Assembly (NCBI GenBank): GCA_003315335.1
Contig: QNRL01000001.1
Coordinates: forward strand, 558,001-622,000
Direction: 5' to 3'
Length of the DNA stretch: 64,000 nt
Origin: Pseudocitrobacter faecalis
GTDB lineage: Bacteria > Pseudomonadota > Gammaproteobacteria > Enterobacterales > Enterobacteriaceae
Shown here: piece by piece, positions 10,850-18,118 of the stretch
How the letters are laid out: every line of letters begins with the position of its first letter
How positions within the stretch are numbered: position 1 is the first letter of the stretch
Position numbers and translations under genes: made by a program
The notes under the pieces: generated by a model
What the model was told of the DNA's origin: nothing
The model's database searches: none
Seen by the model: only the letters and a program-made list of their open reading frames with translations

Positions 10850-11380
10850 ATGTTGCGATATTTGAACCAGTGCTCACGAGGCCGTGGCGCGTGGTTGTTG
10901 ATGGCGTTTACTGCCTTTGCACTTGAACTCGTGGCGCTGTATTTCCAGCACATTATGCTGCTTCAGCCATGCGTCATGTGTATCTACGAGCGTTGCGCCC
11001 TGTTCGGCATTATGGGTGCGGGTATTGTCGGTGCCATCGCCCCGAAAACGCCGCTGCGTTACGTCGCCATGGTGATTTGGATTTACAGCGCAATTCGTGG
11101 TTTACAGCTTGCCTGGGAGCACACGATGATTCAGCTGCATCCTTCGCCGTTTATGACCTGCGACTTTGCCGCACGCTTCCCGACCTGGCTGCCACTCGAT
11201 AAATGGCTGCCACAGGTATTTGTCGCATCCGGCGACTGCGCGGTGCGTCAGTGGTCGTTCCTGTCGCTGGAAATGCCGCAGTGGCTGGTCGGTATCTTCG
11301 CGGCCTATCTGGTGGTCGCCGTGCTGGTGATTATTGCTCAGCCGTTTAAGCCGAAAAAACGCGACCTGTTTGGTCGATAA
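10850..11380 (+). CDS. dsbB: Disulfide bond formation protein B
   Basis: A 176-residue inner-membrane quinone reductase that reoxidises DsbA. The first redox pair is in CVMCIYERC (CxxC near res 41-44), and the second periplasmic pair is Cys in FMTCDF and in [10 protein letters not shown], equivalent to Cys104 and Cys130 of E. coli. Four helices and the KKRDLFGR tail are conserved. Start at 10850 (MLRYLNQCS) chosen over the upstream ATG at 10844 by homology and by the AGGGA ribosome site. A strong terminator follows directly. Confidence 0.96.
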   Translation: MLRYLNQCSRGRGAWLLMAFTAFALELVALYFQHIMLLQPCVMCIYERCALFGIMGAGIVGAIAPKTPLRYVAMVIWIYSAIRGLQLAWEHTMIQLHPSPFMTCDFAARFPTWLPLDKWLPQVFVASGDCAVRQWSFLSLEMPQWLVGIFAAYLVVAVLVIIAQPFKPKKRDLFGR

Positions 11381-11381
11381 G

Positions 11382-11408
11382 AAAAACGCTCCCGAGGGAG
11401 CGTTTTTT
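11382..11408 (+). terminator. Terminator after dsbB
   Basis: Stem ACGCTCCC/GGGAGCGT (11386-11403) with a two-base loop, preceded by A5 and followed by T6; starts immediately after the dsbB stop and can also serve the convergent downstream gene. Confidence 0.9.
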
Positions 11409-11417
11409 GTAGGGGGC

Positions 11418-11945
11418 TTAGTCAAATACGCCATTAATAATCGCTGTGACAACAGCGGTGCTAAGGGCAACCAGAACGAGGTCGCGACCGACAATACGCC
11501 ATTCATAGCCTGGATAGTAAGGTAATTCATTCAACATCGATGCGGGCACCGCTTTTTTTGCAATTCCCGGAGGAAGCGGTTTACCGCGGGCGACATTCCT
11601 GGCAATGCCTGGCGGTAGCGCGGCATAGCCTGTTAAACCATAATTGACGGCAAGATCACGGGCGCGGGAAACAGGGATATCGCGGCTAACATGGTCAGGC
11701 TTACCGTAATTTTTACGGTGCTCCTGACTTCCGGACGATTTGCCGCTGGCCTGCCCATTATTTCCCTGTCCTTTGCTTGCGTGATTTCCCTGATTACCGC
11801 TATTACCATGGTTACCACTATTGCCGTGATTCCCCCCATTACCATTGCCATTGCCATTGCCGGGGTTTGCAAAAACGGGTGAGGCGACAAGCAAACACGT
11901 TATTGCCGCCGCAAGAAGAGTCTTAAGAGTACGAGGCTGATACAT
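11418..11945 (-). CDS. CigR/RcnB-family exported protein with Gly-Asn-rich linker
   Basis: A 175-residue protein with a Sec signal peptide (res 1-26, cleavage near PVFA-NPG), a low-complexity linker of Gly, Asn, His and Ser repeats (res ~27-75, recurrent GNHGNS-like units), an RcnB-like domain containing LPPGIARNVARGKPLPPGIAKK, and a C-terminal hydrophobic segment (LVLVALSTAVVTAIINGVF). The double PPGIA motif is the hallmark of the family named after Salmonella CigR, an SPI-3-encoded anti-virulence effector. The protein is likely periplasmic or inner-membrane anchored. There is no secretion system nearby, so an effector role is not implied. It stands alone between dsbB and ycgN, where E. coli carries hlyE and umuDC. 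Confidence 0.78.
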   Translation of the reverse strand: MYQPRTLKTLLAAAITCLLVASPVFANPGNGNGNGNGGNHGNSGNHGNSGNQGNHASKGQGNNGQASGKSSGSQEHRKNYGKPDHVSRDIPVSRARDLAVNYGLTGYAALPPGIARNVARGKPLPPGIAKKAVPASMLNELPYYPGYEWRIVGRDLVLVALSTAVVTAIINGVFD

Positions 11946-12059
11946 GATAGTTGCTTCCCGAATTGAATATCCATATTAGTGATAATGGATAATGGCAATT
12001 AGCTCAATCTCATTAACTCTTAATTTTCATTCAGGGTCTATTTTCAGTATGGAGGCAGC

Positions 12060-12506
12060 TTAATCCGCCCACTCCGGCTTATTAAGGATATGATCCTGCC
12101 AGTCGCGGACTTCCGACTCTTTCACCGCAATATGACGTACAGAAATACGCTCACCGTGCATTGCCGCTTTCGAACCTGTTAACAGCGGATGCCACTTTGG
12201 CAGATCTTTCCCCTCCGCCAGCAGGCGATAGGCGCAGGTGTGCGGCAACCATTCGAAGGTCGGCAAATTCTCGCGGGTGAGTTTGATGCAGTCCGGCTCA
12301 TAGTCGAAGCGACGTTCGTAGTTACGGCACTGACAGGTTTTGATGTTCAGCTGACGACAGGCAACGTTAGTGAAATAGATTTCATCCGTGTCTTCATCCA
12401 TCAGTTTATGCAGGCAACACTGCCCACAACCATCGCACAGCGATTCCCACTCGGCGTCAGTCATTTCGTCGAGAGTTTTGCTTTGCCAGAAAGGTATTTC
12501 GCTCAT
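12060..12506 (-). CDS. ycgN: UPF0260 cysteine-rich protein YcgN
   Basis: A 148-residue cytoplasmic protein rich in cysteine. The motif [11 protein letters not shown] (near res 23-33), plus [17 protein letters not shown], resembles the metal-binding CxxCxxCC patterns of YkgJ/YcgN families, suggesting a zinc or Fe-S site. Function is unknown. The start at 12506 gives [15 protein letters not shown], matching family N-termini; the frame continues further upstream without homology. It is 93 bases downstream of ycgM on the same strand, as in E. coli. Confidence 0.92.
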   Translation of the reverse strand: MSEIPFWQSKTLDEMTDAEWESLCDGCGQCCLHKLMDEDTDEIYFTNVACRQLNIKTCQCRNYERRFDYEPDCIKLTRENLPTFEWLPHTCAYRLLAEGKDLPKWHPLLTGSKAAMHGERISVRHIAVKESEVRDWQDHILNKPEWAD

Positions 12507-12599
12507 AAGGATGTCCACATCAAAAACCGGGGTGCACCTTATAACCAGTCTGGCACAGGGATGCAAGTTTTGCCGCCCAATCAGGGCGGCAAGAAGGGA

Positions 12600-13259
12600 T
12601 TACAGCACGCGGGTTGAGAGAGAAAGACCGTTGAACTGTACGGTCAGTTCATCGCCGCTCACCAAAGGCCCCACGCCTTCCGGCGTACCTGTCAATACGA
12701 CATCGCCAGGTTTAAGAGTAAAGAAGCGGCTCATGTAAGCAATCAATGGGACGATTTCGTGGATCATGTCGGCCGTCGTGCCTTGCTGGCGCACTTCACC
12801 GTTAACCGTTAACGCCAGCGGCGTATTCTGCGGATCGCTTTCGAACTCGGCCGCCGGGATAAAACCAGAAATCGGACAGGAATTATCAAAACCTTTGGCT
12901 TTTTCCCATGGTTGCCCCGCTTTCTTCATTTTTCCCTGCACATCGCGCAGCGTGAGATCCAGCGCCACACCATAACCCGCAATCGCTTTTTGAACGTGTT
13001 CTTCGGTTGCCTGACGCAATGTTGCGCCAATCAGTACCGCCAGTTCGACTTCATGATGGACTGAACCCAGTCCCTGCGGCAACACCAGCGGCTGGCGAAT
13101 ATCACAAAGCGCGGTTTCCGGTTTGATAAACAACACCGGTTCATCCGGAATAGCGCTGCCCATTTCCTGAATGTGCTTTGCGTAATTACTGCCAACACAA
13201 ACAACTTTACTCACCGGATAATCGAGCAGTGCGCCTTGCCAGTTATGATGCTGATACAT
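12600..13259 (-). CDS. ycgM: Fumarylacetoacetate hydrolase family protein YcgM
   Basis: A 219-residue FAH-fold enzyme, identical in length to E. coli YcgM. The metal-binding acidic residues lie in HHEVELAVLIG (E-x-E, res ~69-79) and in YGVALDLTLRD; the C-terminal block VVLTGTPEGVGPL is typical of acylpyruvase/oxaloacetate-handling members of the family. It probably cleaves or tautomerises a small oxo-acid, but the natural substrate cannot be read from sequence. It is in the ycgL-ycgM-ycgN block, all on the minus strand. Confidence 0.92.
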   Translation of the reverse strand: MYQHHNWQGALLDYPVSKVVCVGSNYAKHIQEMGSAIPDEPVLFIKPETALCDIRQPLVLPQGLGSVHHEVELAVLIGATLRQATEEHVQKAIAGYGVALDLTLRDVQGKMKKAGQPWEKAKGFDNSCPISGFIPAAEFESDPQNTPLALTVNGEVRQQGTTADMIHEIVPLIAYMSRFFTLKPGDVVLTGTPEGVGPLVSGDELTVQFNGLSLSTRVL

Positions 13260-13341
13260 TCGTTTCCCCTATTCGTTTTTCAAACATATTTGTTATAACT
13301 AATAGACTCATTTTTCGACCAACATCAATAACAGACCAGGA

Positions 13342-13623
13342 TTAATCTTGCGGTTTACCTGATTCGGCCAGATGCTGTTTCAGTAAATTCTCCGGCGGCG
13401 GCGGGATCTGTAAATAATATCCCTGATCTTTGAGTGCCTGTTTAACTTTCTCAAGATCGGCGTTCACCAGCTGTTTACGCCCATCCAGCGGCAGCAGCAT
13501 CGCCAGCTGCGGTTGGCCAAAGCCTTTCATCAACTCCTCAGGCACGCGGGAGAAATCGTCTCTTTTTTCGACATAAAGATAGGTTTGGTCGCGTTTAGCG
13601 CTCCGGTAGATCACACAAAACAT
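13342..13623 (-). CDS. ycgL: YcgL domain protein, next to the prophage junction
   Basis: A 93-residue YcgL-domain protein ([20 protein letters not shown], then PPPPENLL near the C-terminus), from a family of unknown function. E. coli YcgL is annotated with a short N-terminal extension ending in KSKSM; here the Met of the MFCV start is the first plausible start, because upstream codons (encoding IKKSKS) lead into prophage DNA without a start codon. The start codon itself lies inside the proposed attL repeat. Prophage insertion has therefore replaced the native upstream region of this gene. Confidence 0.9.
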   Translation of the reverse strand: MFCVIYRSAKRDQTYLYVEKRDDFSRVPEELMKGFGQPQLAMLLPLDGRKQLVNADLEKVKQALKDQGYYLQIPPPPENLLKQHLAESGKPQD

Positions 13624-13635
13624 ACTTTTACTCTT
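13614..13635. repeat. Proposed left attachment site (attL)
   Basis: CACAAAACATACTTTTACTC plus TT at 13614-13635 recurs at 24886-24907 with 20 of 22 bases identical (the central CAT is TAG on the right). It spans the ycgL start codon. The longest exact run is the 12-base ACTTTTACTCTT. Location at the edge of phage-type genes and near the integrase copy supports an att core; this is inference. Confidence 0.75.
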
Positions 13636-13838
13636 TTTAATGCATAATTTCGATATACGCTAACATCAATCAAACCCGCACCACAAGCCAGCCGCCACCA
13701 TTTTTGTTTGCAGATTTTTGCACCCTTCCCCTCATTTGTGCCAATCCTGTGGCACAAATCTGTCACAGCATTTCCTCCTCCCTTTAATCAGTCCTGGCCA
13801 TCATGCCTATACTTTCAGTTCGACTACTGGAGGTTTCC

Positions 13839-14507
13839 ATGTGCGGACGTTTCTCTCAATCAATGACCCGTGAAGATTACCTGGCGTTAATCGCCGAAGA
13901 AGCCGAGCGCGACATTCCGTTCGACCCGGAACCCATTAGTCGCTACAACGTGGCGCCAGGCACTAAAGTTTTGCTGCTGAGCGAACGAGATGAACAACTA
14001 CACCTCGATCCGGTTTACTGGGGCTATGCTCCAGGATGGTGGGATAAGCCGCCTCTGATAAACGCACGCGTGGAAACTGCAGCCACCAGTCGGATGTTCA
14101 AACCGCTCTGGCAACATGGCCGGGCGATAGTCTTCGCTGATGGATGGTTTGAATGGAAGAAGGAAGGCGATAAGAAGCAGCCGTACTTCATTCATCGGGC
14201 AGACGGTAAACCGATATTCATGGCAGCGATCGGCAGTACACCATTCGAACGTGGAGATGAAGCGGAAGGCTTTCTGATTGTCACGGCTGCTGCCGATAAA
14301 GGACTGGTCGATATTCACGACCGCAGGCCACTGGTCCTGTCACCGGAGGCAGCGCGCGAATGGATGCGCCAGGATGTAGGCGGGAAAGAAGCACAGGAAA
14401 TTGTTGCTGACGGTTTGGTTCCAGCCAATGCATTCACCTGGCACGCAGTATCGCGCGCCGTCGGTAATGTGAAGAATCAGGGCCCGGCATTAATCGAGCC
14501 CGCCTGA
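13839..14507 (+). CDS. SRAP (YedK/HMCES-type) abasic-site protein, prophage-borne
   Basis: A 222-residue SOS-response-associated peptidase protein. After removal of Met1, Cys2 (MCGRFSQ) forms a thiazolidine crosslink with abasic sites in single-stranded DNA. Other conserved residues are in LINARVET (Asn), FADGWFEWKK (Glu) and VDIHDRRPLVL (His). Start at 13839 is required because Cys2 must be N-terminal and is preceded by GGAGG; an upstream ATG at 13803 would bury the cysteine. The gene converges on the SOS pair with no gap between stops. It is a prophage-borne paralogue of chromosomal yedK; in the cell it should protect abasic sites, possibly on phage DNA. Confidence 0.9.
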   Translation: MCGRFSQSMTREDYLALIAEEAERDIPFDPEPISRYNVAPGTKVLLLSERDEQLHLDPVYWGYAPGWWDKPPLINARVETAATSRMFKPLWQHGRAIVFADGWFEWKKEGDKKQPYFIHRADGKPIFMAAIGSTPFERGDEAEGFLIVTAAADKGLVDIHDRRPLVLSPEAAREWMRQDVGGKEAQEIVADGLVPANAFTWHAVSRAVGNVKNQGPALIEPA

Positions 14508-14891
14508 TTAAATTACCGGGTTGTCGTCGAATTCTCCAGTGCGAACATCGTTAATGATGTACGTCACCACGCCGAAAACATCGATAGCACTACCATCATC
14601 GAGTCCGCGCGCCCTCTCCTTCCGGCCTGTCTCCATGTTTTCCAGATGTAAGCTTGGGAACATGCGGTAATACCTCATGACAAACTGCCCATCGATGGAA
14701 CAAAGAACGATCGAACCATCACAGGGGTTTACTGCTGAGTCAACGACAAGCAGCGCGCCTTGTTTAATGCCGGCCCGCAAAATAGCCACGTCAGACCTGA
14801 CATAGTAAGTCGCCGATGGATGGCTGATAAGCTCAGCATCCAGCGAAATTCCGCGCTCCACATAGTCCTTGGCCGGGGATGCAAATGCCAT
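14508..14891 (-). CDS. UmuD'-like protein without catalytic dyad (S24 fold)
   Basis: A 127-residue protein clearly related to UmuD: ASPAKDYVERGISLDAELISHP then SATYYVR, VDSAVNPCDGSIV and the C-terminal IDVFGVVTYI. It begins where UmuD' begins after self-cleavage, with no N-terminal arm and no Cys-Gly cleavage site. The nucleophile motif SGDSM of UmuD is replaced (VRSDVAILRAG, Ala36 aligns with Ser60) and the general-base Lys97 aligns with Arg73. It therefore looks like a pre-processed, non-cleaving UmuD' form, comparable in concept to phage P1 HumD. The start at 14891 has a GGAGGG ribosome site and lies one base after the stop of the preceding gene, indicating coupled translation. No umuC is in the window. 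Confidence 0.82.
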   Translation of the reverse strand: MAFASPAKDYVERGISLDAELISHPSATYYVRSDVAILRAGIKQGALLVVDSAVNPCDGSIVLCSIDGQFVMRYYRMFPSLHLENMETGRKERARGLDDGSAIDVFGVVTYIINDVRTGEFDDNPVI

Positions 14892-14892
14892 A

Positions 14893-15132
14893 TCAAAGCC
14901 CTCCGTTAGGGTTGTACATGAACCAGGTTTTGTTCTCGCCATGGTCAGGGGTGATGTCTTTGAAGCTGGTTGTGAATCTGGCTATCCACTGGTTGGCCTC
15001 TTCCATGCTGAGGAGCCAGCTGACCTTTAGTAGTTCCCGAACAAAATCAGCAGTTTTCACAATCCTGCGGCCTGACCTTTCATGCACAATAGAGGCTCTA
15101 AAGGCGATCTCAATATCTGAACGACGCGGCAT
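14893..15132 (-). CDS. Small LexA-controlled phage protein of unknown function
   Basis: A 79-residue protein (MPRRSDIEIAFRASIVHERS...FMYNPNGGL) that I do not recognise as a named family. It is basic and mostly helical in appearance, with no signal peptide or membrane segment. It is the first gene behind a near-perfect LexA box, with a strong ribosome site (GAGGTG, seven bases before ATG), and its stop is one base from the start of the UmuD'-like gene. Position matches the DinI-type genes that often accompany phage SOS operons, but sequence similarity to DinI is not visible. It may modulate RecA, UmuD' or repressor cleavage; this is only inference from context. Confidence 0.7.
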   Translation of the reverse strand: MPRRSDIEIAFRASIVHERSGRRIVKTADFVRELLKVSWLLSMEEANQWIARFTTSFKDITPDHGENKTWFMYNPNGGL

Positions 15133-15151
15133 GTAGTCACCTCAAAATAAA

Positions 15152-15171
15152 TACTGTATACACATACAGTA
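15152..15171 (-). promoter_or_regulatory. LexA box of the prophage SOS operon
   Basis: TACTGTATACACATACAGTA is a near-ideal SOS box (CTGT-N8-ACAG with outer TA/TA matches). It lies 20 bases upstream of the 79-residue gene, where it would cover the promoter, and 76 bases upstream of gtrA on the other strand. Confidence 0.93.
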
Positions 15172-15247
15172 CATCTTATTCTGATAGTCGATCAAGTTGT
15201 CTGTTGGTGCTAAACTTCTGCCTTCTCAGAATTGACTGATTTTTCTA

Positions 15248-15610
15248 ATGTTAAAACTTTTTGCTAAGTACACATCGATTGGCGTTTTAAACACTCTCAT
15301 TCACTGGGTTGTGTTTGGTGTTTGCGTGTATGGACTATCAACAAGCCAAGCACTGGCGAACTTTGCTGGCTTTGTCGTAGCCGTCAGCTTTAGTTTCTAC
15401 GCTAACGCGCGCTTCACTTTTAAAGCCTCCACTTCCACGCTGCGTTACATGCTTTACGTTGGGTTTATGGGAACGTTGAGTGCTGCTGTAGGTTGGGCTG
15501 CTGACAGATGTGGGTTACCGCCAATTATCACACTGGTGGCGTTCTCTGCCATTAGCCTTGTATGTGGCTTTTTCTATTCTAAGTTCATTGTCTTTAGGGA
15601 AGCTAAATGA
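15248..15610 (+). CDS. gtrA: GtrA-family bactoprenol-linked glucose flippase
   Basis: A 120-residue protein with four membrane helices, the standard GtrA architecture ([36 protein letters not shown], then two more helices and FYSKFIVF). GtrA is proposed to flip undecaprenyl-phosphate-glucose from cytoplasm to periplasm for O-antigen modification. It is the first gene of a four-gene operon; its TGA overlaps the gtrB ATG (ATGA). The 115-bp gap to the divergent SOS operon holds a single GATC, so the paired Dam sites that make P22-type gtr phase-variable are not seen. Confidence 0.92.
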   Translation: MLKLFAKYTSIGVLNTLIHWVVFGVCVYGLSTSQALANFAGFVVAVSFSFYANARFTFKASTSTLRYMLYVGFMGTLSAAVGWAADRCGLPPIITLVAFSAISLVCGFFYSKFIVFREAK

Positions 15611-16539
15611 AAATTTCTCTCGTTGTTCCTGTTTTTAACGAAGAAGACACTATACCGATCTTCTATAAAACCGTGCGGGAATTTGAAGAGTTGAAAAAAC
15701 ATGATGTTGAAATTGTATTTATCAACGATGGGAGTATGGACGGAACAGAGTCCATCATTCACTCTATTGCATCATGGGATCCGCTTGTCGTAGCTCTTTC
15801 ATTCACAAGAAACTTTGGTAAAGAACCTGCATTATTTGCAGGTCTTGACCATGCTACAGGTGATGCAATTATTCCTATTGATGTCGATTTGCAGGATCCC
15901 ATTGAGGTTATTCCACATTTAATAGAGAAGTGGCAGGCGGGAGCAGATATGGTCCTCGCCAAGCGTACGGATCGAACTACAGATAGCCGCTTGAAGCGTA
16001 AGTCTGCTGAATGGTTCTATAAACTTCACAATAAGATTAGCTCACCTAAGATTGAAGAAAACGTTGGTGACTTCCGTTTAATGTCTCGTGAAGTTGTTGA
16101 AAACATAAAAAAAATGCCTGAGCGCAATCTTTTTATGAAAGGGGTGCTATCATGGGTTGGTGGAAAAACCGACGTTGTTGAGTACGCTCGCGCTGAACGC
16201 GTCGCAGGTGATTCAAAGTTTAACGGTTGGAAGCTTTGGAATCTTGCACTTGAAGGTATTACCAGTTTTTCAACCTTTCCACTTCGTATGTGGACATATA
16301 TTGGTTTATTCGTTGCTGGCATCGCCTTCGTATATGGCGCTTGGATGATCTTTGATACATTTGCTTTTGGAAATCCAGTCCGAGGATATCCATCGCTTCT
16401 CGTCTCAATATTATTTCTAGGTGGTGTACAACTCATTGGAATTGGTGTGCTTGGTGAATACATAGGGAGAATTTACATTGAAACAAAATCCAGACCAAAA
16501 TATATTTTAAAAAATATCAAAAAGGTTTCAGATGAATAA
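15607..16539 (+). CDS. gtrB: Bactoprenol glucosyl transferase GtrB
   Basis: A 310-residue GT2 enzyme: cytosolic catalytic domain (res 1-225) beginning [14 protein letters not shown], with the acidic triplet VDLQDP (near res 96-100) that binds UDP-sugar and metal, followed by two C-terminal membrane helices (res ~230-255 and 262-290). It transfers glucose from UDP-glucose to undecaprenyl phosphate at the inner membrane, feeding the periplasmic transferase. Overlaps gtrA by four bases and the next gene by eight. Conserved across serotype-converting phages. Confidence 0.95.
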   Translation: MKISLVVPVFNEEDTIPIFYKTVREFEELKKHDVEIVFINDGSMDGTESIIHSIASWDPLVVALSFTRNFGKEPALFAGLDHATGDAIIPIDVDLQDPIEVIPHLIEKWQAGADMVLAKRTDRTTDSRLKRKSAEWFYKLHNKISSPKIEENVGDFRLMSREVVENIKKMPERNLFMKGVLSWVGGKTDVVEYARAERVAGDSKFNGWKLWNLALEGITSFSTFPLRMWTYIGLFVAGIAFVYGAWMIFDTFAFGNPVRGYPSLLVSILFLGGVQLIGIGVLGEYIGRIYIETKSRPKYILKNIKKVSDE

Positions 16540-18118
16540 TAAGAAACTAAACAAAGTAGCTTTGGTCGCCATTAGCTTGGCGGCCGTATTATTTTGTGTT
16601 TATATATCATGGATGCCAGTATTTCATCATAATAGTTGGTCTGGACATGATTATTTATTCCATATAAACAGAATGCTATCATCTGTAAATAGTATTAAAA
16701 ATGGACAACCAATACCTTTTTATGACATAGACTATATTAATCATCCTGGATATGGCAGTAATTTATTTTATCCACCGCTGACAAATATGCTCGGCTCTTT
16801 AGCATTTTATATAAGTCAAGACCTTAACTTATCAGTTAAGTTTTTAGCTGTTTTCATTGCCATACTTTCGACTGGAACTGCATATATTTCCTTAGTTAGG
16901 ATCAATAACAACAAATCATTATCAATAATTTATTCTTTATGTTTTTCTTGTTCGATTTACATGATTGATAATATTTTTATCAGATCATCATACCCTGAAG
17001 CTATTGCAATATGTGCTATTCCACTATTTTTTTACGGTTTGAATTCAAAAGTCAATAAAGAATCTTTTGTTTTTTTAGTGCTCGCAAATGTTATTTTTAT
17101 CCTATCAAATATTCCAGCAACGCTATGTTCTGGCGTTATATTCCTGATTTATTACGTTTTAAACAGAAAAAAATTATCTTTATATATTGCAAGTGTTTGT
17201 ACTTCAATACTGTTATGTGCTTGGTATGTTGGGCCTTTACTATACTCAACTTATGGAGAATCATTTACGATGTTAGATCGTAATTGGTTCCCGGTCATGT
17301 CACAAAAAGCCATAACAGCTTACGAACTTATTTCTGGGGAAATGATAAAAACTGGGCCACTTACTGGCATGGCTCTAGGTATAGGCCTGCCAACAATAAT
17401 CGCGTTAGCATGGACTTACGCTAAGACCAGTGATAAAAATCCATTGGATTACATATTCATATTAATCATTTCATTCATTATTTGTGGTGGCATTAACTTT
17501 GATTTTTTGGGTGGCGCACTTGTTCACTTCTCCAAAATACAATTCACGTGGCGTTTTGTTCCATTCCTGCTCTTTATTATTTTAACAATTCTACATGCAT
17601 CACAAAAAATCAGTGCTAAATATGCATTGTTGATATTTATCTCGACATCCCTAATGACATCAGCCATTACCGTGCCGAAAAATAGCAGCCGTAATTTAAC
17701 TATCGAATTAGCCGCTAGTGCAAACTTTAAAGATTATGTTCTATCCAATGCTCCTGAAATTGGTAAGTTAGGTAAAGTGATCAAATGCGAAAACGGTAAG
17801 TCATATCCATATTCACGATCCCTGGGAACTAATGGCCTTCCAGTTTTCACGTTAAATATTCCTACGGCGACAAGTTGTACTATACCTTTCATGGCGTATA
17901 AATCCCTAAATTTAACTGGTGCTAAAGATTTCACCAGAGAAGGTTATTTTAAGGCAACACTTACTTCTGGTAAAAAAATTCTAAAAGTAGAAATATCGCA
18001 AAACTTTAAAAGAGTTCTATTATTCTCTTATATTTTTTCCATTGTCAGTATTATTTTTGTCTTTTTTGTCATAGCAAGACTAAATATACGTTCATTCATA
18101 ACTGCAGGGAAACAATAA
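16532..18118 (+). CDS. Multi-helix membrane protein, candidate GT-C O-antigen transferase (PTPS-related type)
   Basis: A 528-residue polytopic protein with about ten hydrophobic helices. The first helix is followed by a large periplasmic loop with [12 protein letters not shown] and [13 protein letters not shown], the pattern of the 6-pyruvoyl-tetrahydropterin synthase-related membrane domain, which resembles GT-C glycosyltransferases; the acidic HD in the first loop would be the catalytic site. In gtr clusters the gene after gtrB encodes the serotype-specific transferase that moves glucose onto the O-unit. Composition is very AT-rich. It overlaps the next gene by one base, so both belong to the operon. 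Exact acceptor is unknown. Confidence 0.7.
   Translation: MNNKKLNKVALVAISLAAVLFCVYISWMPVFHHNSWSGHDYLFHINRMLSSVNSIKNGQPIPFYDIDYINHPGYGSNLFYPPLTNMLGSLAFYISQDLNLSVKFLAVFIAILSTGTAYISLVRINNNKSLSIIYSLCFSCSIYMIDNIFIRSSYPEAIAICAIPLFFYGLNSKVNKESFVFLVLANVIFILSNIPATLCSGVIFLIYYVLNRKKLSLYIASVCTSILLCAWYVGPLLYSTYGESFTMLDRNWFPVMSQKAITAYELISGEMIKTGPLTGMALGIGLPTIIALAWTYAKTSDKNPLDYIFILIISFIICGGINFDFLGGALVHFSKIQFTWRFVPFLLFIILTILHASQKISAKYALLIFISTSLMTSAITVPKNSSRNLTIELAASANFKDYVLSNAPEIGKLGKVIKCENGKSYPYSRSLGTNGLPVFTLNIPTATSCTIPFMAYKSLNLTGAKDFTREGYFKATLTSGKKILKVEISQNFKRVLLFSYIFSIVSIIFVFFVIARLNIRSFITAGKQ

Noticed and set aside
11740-11860. Possible CRISPR or tandem repeat array
   Set aside because: The short repeats are codons of the Gly-Asn-His-rich linker in the CigR-family protein, with no spacer structure.
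13740-13765. Possible second LexA box before the SRAP gene
   Set aside because: CTGT motifs occur here but no ACAG follows at the required eight-base spacing.
14893-15136. Plus-strand frames opposite the phage SOS genes
   Set aside because: The minus-strand genes have a LexA box, ribosome sites and UmuD similarity; the opposite frames have none.
15181-15247. Dam-dependent phase variation of gtrA
   Set aside because: Only one GATC is present in the intergenic region; the paired sites of P22-type gtr promoters are absent.
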